Of a stretch of 64,000 bases of DNA, positions 42,693-51,235 are shown one piece after another (position 1 is the first letter of the stretch; each line of letters starts with the position of its first letter). The notes beneath the pieces are model-generated. The model was given only the letters and a program-made list of their open reading frames with translations. It did no database searches and was not told the DNA's origin. The stretch is from CAYQCE01 sp964415885 (GTDB lineage: Bacteria; Zixibacteria; MSB-5A5; JAABVY01; JAHJOQ01), in contig CAYQCE010000006.1 of NCBI GenBank assembly GCA_964415885.1, positions 28,932 to 92,931 on the forward strand, given 5' to 3'. The position numbers and the translations under genes were made by a program.

Positions 42693-43420
42693 AGAGGGTC
42701 GTAATCGTAACCGGGGCAAACGGCGGAATAGGTTTCGCCACGGTCAAGGCTATCCTCGATAAGACAGATTTTGCGGTTCTGGCAACTATCAACGAAAACG
42801 AAAAGAACGTAAGATCTTTCGACACCGACAGGGTGATCCCCTGCCGCTGCGACATCACAGAACCCGACTCCGGAGAGAAGCTGCTCGATTGTATCGGCGC
42901 AAAGGAGAGCGAGTTCGAGATACATGGTCTGGTGAACAACGCAGGGATAAACCGGGACTCGCTTTTCCTGAAGATGGATCCGTCCAGGTGGAAAGAAGTG
43001 ATCGACACCAATCTCAGCGCGCTGTTCAACGTGACATATCCGATAGTCAAATACATGATCGACAACCAGCCGCAGGAACAGACCAAGTATATCATTAACA
43101 TCTCCTCGATTATCGGTGAGTCGGGCGGATTCGGACAGACGAACTACTCCGCCGCCAAGGCGGGGATTCTCGGGTTCACGAAATCACTCGCGCTCGAGAC
43201 GGCGAGATTTAACATCCTGGTCAATGCCATAGCGCCCGGTTTCATCAAGACACCGATGACCGCGGCGATCCCGGACAAGGTTAAAGACATTCTCTTCAAG
43301 AAAATCCCGCTGGGGAGATTCGGAGAGCCGGAGGATATAGCGAATACAGTGCTCTTTCTTATGTCATCGAGGTACGCAACGGGAAGCGTACTCAACATAA
43401 ACGGCGGTCTGTACATGTAG
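42689..43420 (+). CDS. Short-chain dehydrogenase/reductase, FabG-like
   Basis: 243 aa. NAD(P) motif TGANGGIG (about 8-15), LVNNAG, catalytic Ser in NISSIIGESGG, and YSAAKAG carrying Tyr and Lys; close to 3-oxoacyl-ACP reductases in length and layout. In a glycan cluster it may make a keto/deoxy sugar or an acyl chain for decoration. GAGGAG precedes the ATG at 42689. No other fatty-acid genes lie nearby. Confidence 0.92.
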   Translation: MKRVVIVTGANGGIGFATVKAILDKTDFAVLATINENEKNVRSFDTDRVIPCRCDITEPDSGEKLLDCIGAKESEFEIHGLVNNAGINRDSLFLKMDPSRWKEVIDTNLSALFNVTYPIVKYMIDNQPQEQTKYIINISSIIGESGGFGQTNYSAAKAGILGFTKSLALETARFNILVNAIAPGFIKTPMTAAIPDKVKDILFKKIPLGRFGEPEDIANTVLFLMSSRYATGSVLNINGGLYM

Positions 43421-43600
43421 TTTTTGGCTTGCCATGCGGACCATCAAGCTGGTTATTGGCGAGTAAGAGATTGGGCTGTACGGGGGCAATTGATCAGGGT
43501 CAGGTCACGCGTCCGTGTAATGCCTTCCAAGGATACAATCATCTATACTGCACGATCCTGAGTTGCACACAAATCCGTGAATGTCAACACGGGAGGAGCG

Positions 43601-44479
43601 ATGTTGAAGAAGACAATCAAGCAGATACTCCCAAACCGCATCGCCAACTACCTGAGCGACGCCAAACGGGAACGTGAACGCGCAAAGCGCAGGGCATTGA
43701 CTCCCCTGACCGAGGGAGAATTCAGGCGCATTGTCGAAAATGACCTCGAAGTGAGAAAAGGCAGCATCGCTTTTATTCACAGCGGTATCGGAGGAATTCG
43801 ACCGGGCTTCACTCCGGACAGAGTCATAGAGCTGCTTCTGGAAATCGTTGGCGATGAAGGTACGTTGCTCTTCCCCACCTATCCGAAATTGACCTCGTAT
43901 GAGTTTCTTCTTGCCAATCAGGTGACCGACATTCGTACTTCCAAGTCGTATACAGGCATACTTAGCGAAAAAGCACGGACTCATCCCGAAGCAGTGCGAA
44001 GCCTGCATCCCACCAAATCAGTCTGCGCGATCGGCAAATACGCCAGAGAGATGACCGCAACGCATCAGGATTCGCCGTATCCATACGACGCCTGTTCGCC
44101 ATATTATAAAGCCGCCGAATACGAAGGCCGGATTGTCGGGCTCGGAGTTCCGACGACATATATGTCTTTCGCTCACTGCGCCGATGATTATCTTAAGGAT
44201 GAGTTTCCGGTCCAGCCGTATCTGGACAAGCTCTTCGATGGTAGAATAATCGACTATGACGGCAAAGAGAGAATCATAAGGACATACACGCACGATAAAT
44301 CGAAAATGCTGCACGACGTGCCGAAGTATGTCAAGAAACATCTGCCGGATAAAATCTGCTGTGATGTCACGATCAAGAAGCGGAGCTTTTTCACCGGCGA
44401 CGCGGCACAGTTGTTCGAGAAGATGGTGGAGCTTGCCCGCGAGGGTATAACGATGTATCCTCGGTCTGTCTACAAGTAA
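43601..44479 (+). CDS. AAC(3)-family aminoglycoside-type N-acetyltransferase homologue
   Basis: 292 aa from the ATG behind GGGAGGAG. Family marks: FIHSGIGGIRPGFTPDRVIELLLEIVGDEGTLLFPTY and the HPTKSVCAIG motif with the conserved His (about residue 135), then SPYYKAAE. Members near glycan genes usually acetylate amino sugars, not antibiotics, so a resistance role is not implied. A 180-base gap upstream contains GGTCAGGTCAC, a piece of the dispersed repeat. Confidence 0.88.
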   Translation: MLKKTIKQILPNRIANYLSDAKRERERAKRRALTPLTEGEFRRIVENDLEVRKGSIAFIHSGIGGIRPGFTPDRVIELLLEIVGDEGTLLFPTYPKLTSYEFLLANQVTDIRTSKSYTGILSEKARTHPEAVRSLHPTKSVCAIGKYAREMTATHQDSPYPYDACSPYYKAAEYEGRIVGLGVPTTYMSFAHCADDYLKDEFPVQPYLDKLFDGRIIDYDGKERIIRTYTHDKSKMLHDVPKYVKKHLPDKICCDVTIKKRSFFTGDAAQLFEKMVELAREGITMYPRSVYK

Positions 44480-44493
44480 ACAAGGAGCCATTA

Positions 44494-45696
44494 TTGCGGC
44501 TCGGTCTCGTGTTGACAAATGATTGGGAACTGTTCGGTGATGGTTCCGGGGATTACTTCGAAATCCAGCACAGGCCGTTGTACGAGCTGTTGGATACGAT
44601 CGAGGCGCATGGCGCCAGGCTGACACTCATGGCCGAACTCGGTCAGCAGTGGGGGCATCTCGGCCTCGCACCCGACAACCCGAGATCGGCGGAAATCGCG
44701 ACAGCGTGGGAATCCGCAGTTAAAGATACCGTCCGAAGGGGGTCGGATGTCCAGTTGCATATTCATACCCAGTGGCTTGATGCGAGGTTCATCGACGGCG
44801 AATGGCGGCTGAATCTCGATCGCATTTCAATCGCGAAACTCGAAGAGGCTACGATTGCTGACGCCATCCGGCGGGGAAAGGACTACCTCGACAGTCTATT
44901 GCAGTCCCTTGATCCGGACTATGAATGTATCGCGTTTCGAGCCGGAGCATATGCTCTTCAGCCGTCGCGGAGAGTAGTGGAGCAGTTGCTCAAAGTCGGT
45001 ATCAGGTGCGATACGTCCGTGACAAAAGGACTCCTGAATCACAAGCTCTATGATTTTCGCAAGGCCTGCTACGGCTGCCGGCCGTACTTCGTGCGATCTG
45101 ACGATATTACACAAGAAGCTGAAACGAAGGAAGGACTACTCGAACTGCCGATCTACTCGTATCAGACCCCGGATACCGCGGTGATTCGCAAGGCTATCGG
45201 CGACTGGCAGTTCTACCGCCTCACCCTCGGCGCCAGGACCGACCGGGAAGACGAGAAGTGGTTTGCGGAGAAAAGACGTATTACTCTCAAGCGATTCCCC
45301 GCCAATAGACGGCTCAAGGCACTCGATGACAATCCGCTGCACGACATCCGCGGGTCGAAGATAAATGCACTCAGGTGGGGGTTTTCCAAGATTGCGGGAA
45401 GACGCACTATTCATCTCGATTACGATGGTCTGCCACCGGATATGTTCGTTCGATGCCTCGAGAAGGCACTTGTTTCGAAAGACCTGGCGGATTTGAGGGA
45501 CACCGATGTTACTGTCCCGATCGTGGCTCTGGGTCATATCAAGTCGATGCATAGCCCGGAGAATATTGACCGCATACTGGGTCTCGCCAAACAGCGGCTC
45601 GGAGACAGAATTACATTCTGGACATTGCGTGAGGCTGTAAACTACTGGATTGAATTAGCTAAATCGGGAGTATCGAGGGGTTTCCATCAGGTTTAG
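44494..45696 (+). CDS. NodB-like polysaccharide deacetylase-type protein
   Basis: 400 aa. LVLTNDWELF (Asp10), LHIHTQW (His89, His91), FRAGAYALQPS and the late GHIKSMHS make the D-H-H-R pattern of NodB-type enzymes, with long inserts. It starts at TTG, supported by AAGGAG 6 nt upstream and 14 bases after the previous stop. It likely acts on the cluster's glycan. Last gene of the cluster; a dispersed repeat follows. Confidence 0.8.
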   Translation: MRLGLVLTNDWELFGDGSGDYFEIQHRPLYELLDTIEAHGARLTLMAELGQQWGHLGLAPDNPRSAEIATAWESAVKDTVRRGSDVQLHIHTQWLDARFIDGEWRLNLDRISIAKLEEATIADAIRRGKDYLDSLLQSLDPDYECIAFRAGAYALQPSRRVVEQLLKVGIRCDTSVTKGLLNHKLYDFRKACYGCRPYFVRSDDITQEAETKEGLLELPIYSYQTPDTAVIRKAIGDWQFYRLTLGARTDREDEKWFAEKRRITLKRFPANRRLKALDDNPLHDIRGSKINALRWGFSKIAGRRTIHLDYDGLPPDMFVRCLEKALVSKDLADLRDTDVTVPIVALGHIKSMHSPENIDRILGLAKQRLGDRITFWTLREAVNYWIELAKSGVSRGFHQV

Positions 45697-45724
45697 GCGC
45701 GCAAAGCACCGTCGTCTACACGTA

Positions 45725-45837
45725 TGGGCTTGTTGAAAAAACCGTTACGCCAAATCCTGCGGCCTCGTTTCGCGGGCGTGTGATCTGGCGTTCTTCGAAT
45801 CGGCCTTTGTTTATGCGGCTATACGGTCAGGTCACAC
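45725..45837. repeat. Interspersed repeat copy B, with a GGGCTTGTTGAAAAA end
   Basis: Begins with the terminal sequence GGGCTTGTTGAAAAA (as at 50581) and continues with CGTTACGCCAAATCCTG, GTGATCTGGCGTTC and GGTCAGGTCACAC, matching copy A at 14601-14706 in order. It ends exactly at the stop codon of the aminotransferase gene and joins the two repeat families in one piece. Confidence 0.65.
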
Positions 45838-47037
45838 TTACTTCGAACCCATCGCCGGCTGATTGATCTCTTCAGCCCGCTTTGCTATCTCCTTCAGGGC
45901 CTCGATTGACTTGTCTACATGCTCTTCAGTGTTAAATGGACCAATCGAGAATCGAACGCCGCCGTGTATCTTATCTATCCCAAGTTGCCTGTGCACCAGT
46001 GGCGCACAATGCAGACCGGTTCGAGTCGCGATATTGAAATCGACATCGAGCATTATTCCGACATCACCGGCATCCAGCCCTTCGACATTTATCGTGATAG
46101 TAGAGATGTGGTTATCCATGCAATCGCAGCAATACATGATGACACCGCCAATTTGCTTGACAGCATCCACGAATCTCCGCGCGAGCTTCATCTCACGCCT
46201 GTGAATCTCTTCCACTCCACCCTGATCGCGAATCCAATCCTGACCCGCCCAGAGTGACGCCACCCCTACCATATTCGGAGTGCCAAATTCCATTCGGTAC
46301 GGGTACTCATCGAGGTGATATGGAAAAGCAGACCGGACACCCGTCCCACCGCTTCTTGTGTGCCGAAGCTTAACATGCTGACGGATGCAGAGTCCGCCGA
46401 TCCCGGTCGAACCCATCAGTGATTTGTGGCCGGTAAAGGCGAGGATGTCTATGTTCATCTTCTGCATGTTGATCGGGATCATCCCGGCAGACTGGGAGGC
46501 ATCCACCGCAAATATAACGCCTGCTTTTTTGCAGACGTTGCCGATCTCCGTAACCGGCTGAATTGTCCCGATGACATTGGAGGCGTGATTCAGTATCACG
46601 AGCCGCGTATTCGGCTTTATCGCAGCGCGGATATCATCCGGATCGACGAAACCATCCTGATCGAACGGCACGTACGTTGCCTCAACGCCGTGATCACGAA
46701 CCATGTGATTGACCGGCCGTATAACGGAGTTGTGCTCAAGATTGGTCGTGACCACATGGTCACCGTCGGCGAGCATACCCTGCACGATCAGGTTGAGGGA
46801 ATCGGTGGCGTTGTAGCCGAAGCATAGTCTCTCCGGAGTCGCCTCGTCCCCACCGAAAAACCGTGTAAGCCGTTTCCGCAGGTTCTCGAGAAGATCCCCC
46901 GCCTCAATTGCGCGATCGAATCCACTTCGCCCGGGATTGACCCCGCACGATTTGTAGAATTCGATCATGTAGGAGTAGACATTGTCGGGTTTGGGCCACG
47001 AAGTTGCGGCGTTGTCGAGATAGATGAGATCTTCCAA
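45838..47037 (-). CDS. Class V aminotransferase / cysteine desulfurase-like protein of the EF2568 type
   Basis: 399 aa. PLP enzyme: LDNAATSWPKP start, TTNLEHNSVIRP, DASQSAG with the PLP-binding Asp, TGHKSLMGSTGIGG carrying the Schiff-base Lys, and RTGLHCAP with the Cys. The RTGLHCAP/NAATSWPKP signatures are those of the EF2568 group, which in other bacteria accompanies yedF, selD and selenium-dependent molybdenum hydroxylases. It may supply sulfur or selenium. TTG at 47037 is chosen because GCGAGG lies 8 nt before it; an ATG at 47079 is in frame. Confidence 0.88.
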   Translation of the reverse strand: MEDLIYLDNAATSWPKPDNVYSYMIEFYKSCGVNPGRSGFDRAIEAGDLLENLRKRLTRFFGGDEATPERLCFGYNATDSLNLIVQGMLADGDHVVTTNLEHNSVIRPVNHMVRDHGVEATYVPFDQDGFVDPDDIRAAIKPNTRLVILNHASNVIGTIQPVTEIGNVCKKAGVIFAVDASQSAGMIPINMQKMNIDILAFTGHKSLMGSTGIGGLCIRQHVKLRHTRSGGTGVRSAFPYHLDEYPYRMEFGTPNMVGVASLWAGQDWIRDQGGVEEIHRREMKLARRFVDAVKQIGGVIMYCCDCMDNHISTITINVEGLDAGDVGIMLDVDFNIATRTGLHCAPLVHRQLGIDKIHGGVRFSIGPFNTEEHVDKSIEALKEIAKRAEEINQPAMGSK

Positions 47038-47163
47038 TTTGCACACCTCGCTGGAAGAGCCGGGAGCCTGACCGTGCATCAGGCTCCGTTTATATACTTG
47101 ATGTGCAAATTAGGATTTATACACAATCCGCACAAGCTGTTTTTCGGCTGCAGGATTGCAGCA

Positions 47164-50100
47164 CTACTGCGAGTCAATCTGCCTCAGCAGTATCTCGACC
47201 GCCTTCTCGAGCTGCTTATCTTGACCCTCAACCACGGTTTCAGGATCATTGTCGACAAGATAATCCGGCTCAAGCTGGGCATTCTCGAGGTAGTTACCAC
47301 GGTTATCGATTATGCCCACTTCCGGAATCCCGAAGTAGAGCGATCTATCCTGCAGAGTCTCCCACCAGACCGAGGTTGCAGTGCCGGGCACAGGCATACC
47401 GACCAGTTCGCCGATACCGAGTTCACGATACGCCCACGGGAAGTAATGGGCGTCGGAGTAATTGCCCTCGCTCATAACTACGATTGATGGACGGTTCCAT
47501 TTGTCCCACGGCTCCTCGCCGACCTTTTGGCCTCTCGGCACATTGCTGGCGTAAACTTTGCCGCTAAAGAAAGTCACGAGCTGGTTGGTAAGATTTCCGC
47601 CTGAGTTAAACCGCGTGTCGACAACCAGCCCCTCCTTGTCGGCATTGCGACCCAGAATCTCCGAATAGACATCTCTGAAGCTGCGATCACTCATACTGCG
47701 GATATGCACATATCCGAGTCTTCCATCGGAAAGACGTTCGGTTTCGGCGCGACGGCTCTCTATCCACCGTTCGTAAAGAAGCCCCCGCTCCGCCCCGAGG
47801 CTGATCGGCTTCACAACTTCGTTGAATGTGCCGTCATTGTCACGCAGGTTCAATCGCACGTTCTTACCGGCCTTGTGATTAAGAAGTGGATAGAAGTTCA
47901 TCCCCTCCTCGATCGGGACACCATCGATTTCGAGTATGACCGTTCCTTCAGAGATTTTCGTCCCCGGTTTCGAAAGCGGCGATTTTTCAATTATCTCCGC
48001 TATTCTCACTCCGGGACCATCATGCTCCGAATCGTAGAACGCACCGAGTGCCGCCGTGGCGTCTCCGCCCTCCACATTAGAACGATAGCCTGCACCGGTG
48101 TGGGATGCGTTCAGCTCGCCGAGCATTTCCGAGAGCATGTCTGCAAAGTCATGATTGTTGGTTATGTGCGGAAGAAACCGCGCGTACTCCTTCTTGTAGA
48201 AGTCCCAATCGACTCCATGCAGGTCCTTCTTGTAGAATTTCTCTCTTACCTGCCGCCACACGTGTTCAAACAGATGCTCCCGCTCCGCAGCCGGATCGAG
48301 ATACATCCTGGCGCTGTGACTCACAGGTTTCTTGTCGCCGCTCCCGATTTCGATCTTCACGAGCTTGCCGTCGGCCACCATGTAAGCGTTCTTACCCTCA
48401 TCGTCGAGAATAAACGATGAGATTCGCCTTGCATCGAGCTTCGTGAGAAGCTTGATCTCGGACTCACGGTGCTTGTAGCTCCAGAGATCATAGTTCTTCT
48501 CGAACCGAACCAGATACAGCAACTGCTCGCCGTCGGGCGTGAGGAGAGCGTCCGCCATCCGGGATGAGTGTATGGTCTGGCGCTTCGTTCGGTTTTTGAT
48601 GTGATCGAGATCATATTCTACGGGGTCCGGAAGCTCCTTCGGGGTGAACCAGGCAGATTCGTCCTTATCATCGTCTTTGTCGTCATCGTCATCGTCATCT
48701 TTCTTGTCTTTGTCATCCCCGTCCTTACCGTCCTTTTTCTTTGATTTCTCTTCCTTCTTCTTCCAGATTGCGAGTTCGGATTCGCTGAGGTTGTATTTGT
48801 ACCACGATTCCTCTGTGAAGAATGTCAGCATGACATCATCTTCCGACCCCCAGCTACCGTGGGTTCTCATGCCGTATCGATCGGTCAGGTAGACCATGAC
48901 CTCGCCGTCGAGCGCCCAGCGTGGCCGGAAGTCCTCGTAGCCGCTGTTCGTGAGATTGGTAACTTCTCCGCCATCAGCGGACACAAGACCGATCTCCGAT
49001 GACCATCTGCCGCGATCGATGAACTCGACCAAAAAATGGCTGCCGTCAGGGGACCAGCTATACCACTGGTCGCTGTCGGTATACGAGTAGTTCATATCGC
49101 CCGGCAGTACGACACGGGTCTTGCCGCTCTCCAGATCGATCACCTTGAGCGTAGTTCGATTCTCAAGGTACGCCACTTCTTTTCCATCGGGAGAGTAGCT
49201 CGGTCGGAACTCCTCGTTCGCTGTAGCGACAATCTTCTTCTCATTGAAAGACGTTGCTGCGAAGAAATACGGTTCGTTGTCGTCCGCTATGCTGATCGAG
49301 AGAACATCCCAGCTCGTGTCCCGCTCGGCGGCAAAGAGAATCGATCGGGCATCCGGTGAAAATGAGATCGACCGCTCCTGCTGTGGGGTATCGGTCAGCC
49401 GACGGGTATCGCCATGCTCTATCGATGTGACGAAAATCTCGCCACGCATGATGAACGCCAATTCCTCGCCTGTCGGTGAAAGCGCGAGTTCGGTTACTCC
49501 GCCCGGCGGTGTTATATATTTCTTCTCAGCCATCTCGCGGTCTGAGACAATCTCGATTTCGAGCTTCCGCTCATCAGCGGCTCCGTAGTCAAGAAGATAT
49601 ATTTCGCCGTTGTAGGTATAGCAGAGATCGCCGTTGTCAGAGGCTGTCAGGAAACGAACTGGATGATTGTCGTGATTCGTGATTTGAGTCGTTTCACCGG
49701 TCTGCAGGTCCCTTCGCCAGACATTGAAAGAACCGCTCTGTTCGCTCAGATAGAACATCGAATTCTGATCAGGTGCGAAAACGGGATTACGGTCTTCACC
49801 CGCGAAATCTGTCAGCTTCTGATGTTCTCCCGTGCGAGTGTCGTAAAGCCACACATCACGGGCAATTGAGGATGTGTGGTGCTTGCGCCAGTCGTCCTCC
49901 GGGCCCTTTCTGTCGTAATAGATGATTCGATTTCCTGTTTTGTCGTATTTCGCGCCAATTGCCGGCGTAGAAAGAACGCGAACCGGTTTGGCGGCATCGA
50001 GCGAAACCGAGTACAGCTCCGGAAGGCTGCCGGATGGAAACTGAGCGTTCCGGTGATCGTCGATCCTTGCGGCGGTGAAAAGAACCGTCGAGCCATCCGG

Positions 50101-50469
50101 CGAAAAACCGCTCGGGAAATCGCCGGTCGAATAGTAGGTCAGCCGCTTCGCATCTCCCCCGGAACTCGGCATAACATAAATATCGAAACTGCCGTTTCGG
50201 TCGGATGCGAAGGCGATCCTGCTGCCGTCGGGCGAAAAAACCGGCATGAAATCGTGCGACTCATGTAACGTCAAAGGTATGGCCTCGCCTCCAGATGAAG
50301 AGATGCTGTACAGGTCTCCCTTGTATCCGAACACTACCTGCTCCCCGTCGGGTGATATTGCCGGATATCGAAGCCATAGTGGCGAGGCGGAAAGGACTGC
50401 GGGGAGCATAATCAGAATTAGTAAAGACACTGTTAAAGTTGAAGCCTTTTGTTCTGGTAGGTCGTTCAT
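47164..50469 (-). CDS. Tricorn-type S41 serine protease
   Basis: 1101 aa. Signal peptide (about 10-28). WD40-like PD40 propeller repeats (YPAISPDGEQVVF, FSPDGSRIAFASDRNGSFDIYVM and more) cover about 35-560. A charged insert (about 578-612, mostly K, D and E) separates them from a C1 helical domain, a PDZ domain (about 830-890) and the S41 catalytic domain with Ser1005 in EGNYSDAHYF and an oxyanion region NSGGNLT. Tricorn degrades oligopeptides; this copy is secreted to the periplasm or surface. GGAGAG precedes the ATG. Confidence 0.94.
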   Translation of the reverse strand: MNDLPEQKASTLTVSLLILIMLPAVLSASPLWLRYPAISPDGEQVVFGYKGDLYSISSSGGEAIPLTLHESHDFMPVFSPDGSRIAFASDRNGSFDIYVMPSSGGDAKRLTYYSTGDFPSGFSPDGSTVLFTAARIDDHRNAQFPSGSLPELYSVSLDAAKPVRVLSTPAIGAKYDKTGNRIIYYDRKGPEDDWRKHHTSSIARDVWLYDTRTGEHQKLTDFAGEDRNPVFAPDQNSMFYLSEQSGSFNVWRRDLQTGETTQITNHDNHPVRFLTASDNGDLCYTYNGEIYLLDYGAADERKLEIEIVSDREMAEKKYITPPGGVTELALSPTGEELAFIMRGEIFVTSIEHGDTRRLTDTPQQERSISFSPDARSILFAAERDTSWDVLSISIADDNEPYFFAATSFNEKKIVATANEEFRPSYSPDGKEVAYLENRTTLKVIDLESGKTRVVLPGDMNYSYTDSDQWYSWSPDGSHFLVEFIDRGRWSSEIGLVSADGGEVTNLTNSGYEDFRPRWALDGEVMVYLTDRYGMRTHGSWGSEDDVMLTFFTEESWYKYNLSESELAIWKKKEEKSKKKDGKDGDDKDKKDDDDDDDKDDDKDESAWFTPKELPDPVEYDLDHIKNRTKRQTIHSSRMADALLTPDGEQLLYLVRFEKNYDLWSYKHRESEIKLLTKLDARRISSFILDDEGKNAYMVADGKLVKIEIGSGDKKPVSHSARMYLDPAAEREHLFEHVWRQVREKFYKKDLHGVDWDFYKKEYARFLPHITNNHDFADMLSEMLGELNASHTGAGYRSNVEGGDATAALGAFYDSEHDGPGVRIAEIIEKSPLSKPGTKISEGTVILEIDGVPIEEGMNFYPLLNHKAGKNVRLNLRDNDGTFNEVVKPISLGAERGLLYERWIESRRAETERLSDGRLGYVHIRSMSDRSFRDVYSEILGRNADKEGLVVDTRFNSGGNLTNQLVTFFSGKVYASNVPRGQKVGEEPWDKWNRPSIVVMSEGNYSDAHYFPWAYRELGIGELVGMPVPGTATSVWWETLQDRSLYFGIPEVGIIDNRGNYLENAQLEPDYLVDNDPETVVEGQDKQLEKAVEILLRQIDSQ

Positions 50470-50580
50470 GGTGACTCTCCGAAAAACGTGAATGCCTGCT
50501 TCTGCTGTTGACGGTCGTGCTTCCGCACAACCGAATCAGAGAAATATACGATATTTACAGACGGCCAAACCCAATAATTT

Positions 50581-50762
50581 GGGGCTTGTTGAAAAACCAC
50601 AGGACAACGATCATTGCGAGTGAGCGTAGCGAGCGTGGCAATCTCAAAGCAGCCGTATAGTATTTCCTGACTATGAGATCGCCGCGCCATTCCGCCTCCG
50701 CGGGACTCCTCGCGATGACAGCTTTTCCAGCAATACGCAATACGAACTTTTTCAACAAGCTC
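50581..50762. repeat. 182-bp element with terminal inverted repeats
   Basis: Left end GGGGCTTGTTGAAAAA, right end TTTTTCAACAAGCTC. The inside has ATTGCGAGTGAGCG, GTGGCAATCTC, AGCAGCCGTATAGTATT and CCTCGCGATGACAGC, found again at 57.5 kb and, reversed and degraded, at 54.3 kb. It has no coding capacity, so it is probably a non-autonomous mobile or REP-type element. The rest of the 50470-50887 gap holds nothing recognisable except the yedF ribosome site. Confidence 0.75.
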
Positions 50763-50887
50763 ATTTGTTTCGGGGAACTCATCTGTCTGTCGGATTGTCG
50801 AATAGCTTGCGGATAATGGCCAAACACGCCATATTCAGTGCTTGATACGACGGAGTCATTGAATTCAGGCTCAATAAGGAGCGAAAC

Positions 50888-51235
50888 TTGAGAATCGACA
50901 ACGATTTTCTGCTGATTATTAAGTCATCGGCTCTCGGAGAGGGCGAAATCGATCTCGGATCGAAATTGATGGGCAGCTTTCTCACCATGATTCTCGAGTC
51001 GGGCAGATTGCCGGAGAAGTTGATATTCTTTAATTCGGGAATCTACCTGACAACAGAGGGCTCTTCGGTTGCGGAAACGCTGCAGGGATACCTCGAAGCG
51101 GGAACCAAAGTGCTGACCTGTGGTACATGTCTCGATTATTATGATCGAAAGGAGAATCTGATTATCGGCGAGGCCACGAACATGAAAGATACGGTGGATG
51201 CCATCAATTCTCACGGGAAGGTTGTGACCGTCTGA
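50888..51235 (+). CDS. yedF: Selenium metabolism protein YedF, DsrE-like domain only
   Basis: 115 aa. It matches the C-terminal DsrE/F-like half of YedF (LGSKLMGSFLTMILE, LIFFNSGIYLTTEGSSV, VLTCGTCLDYYDRKENLIIGEATNM) with the conserved CGTC pair; the TusA-like N-terminal half found in many YedF proteins is missing. It starts at TTG, fixed by AAGGAG 6-7 nt upstream. Its stop overlaps the selD start by one base (TGATG). Thought to act in selenium transfer next to SelD. Confidence 0.88.
   Translation: MRIDNDFLLIIKSSALGEGEIDLGSKLMGSFLTMILESGRLPEKLIFFNSGIYLTTEGSSVAETLQGYLEAGTKVLTCGTCLDYYDRKENLIIGEATNMKDTVDAINSHGKVVTV

Noticed and set aside
43601..44479. Antibiotic resistance gene aac(3)
   Set aside because: The family is broad and the position inside a glycan cluster favours an amino-sugar acetyltransferase; nothing shows resistance.
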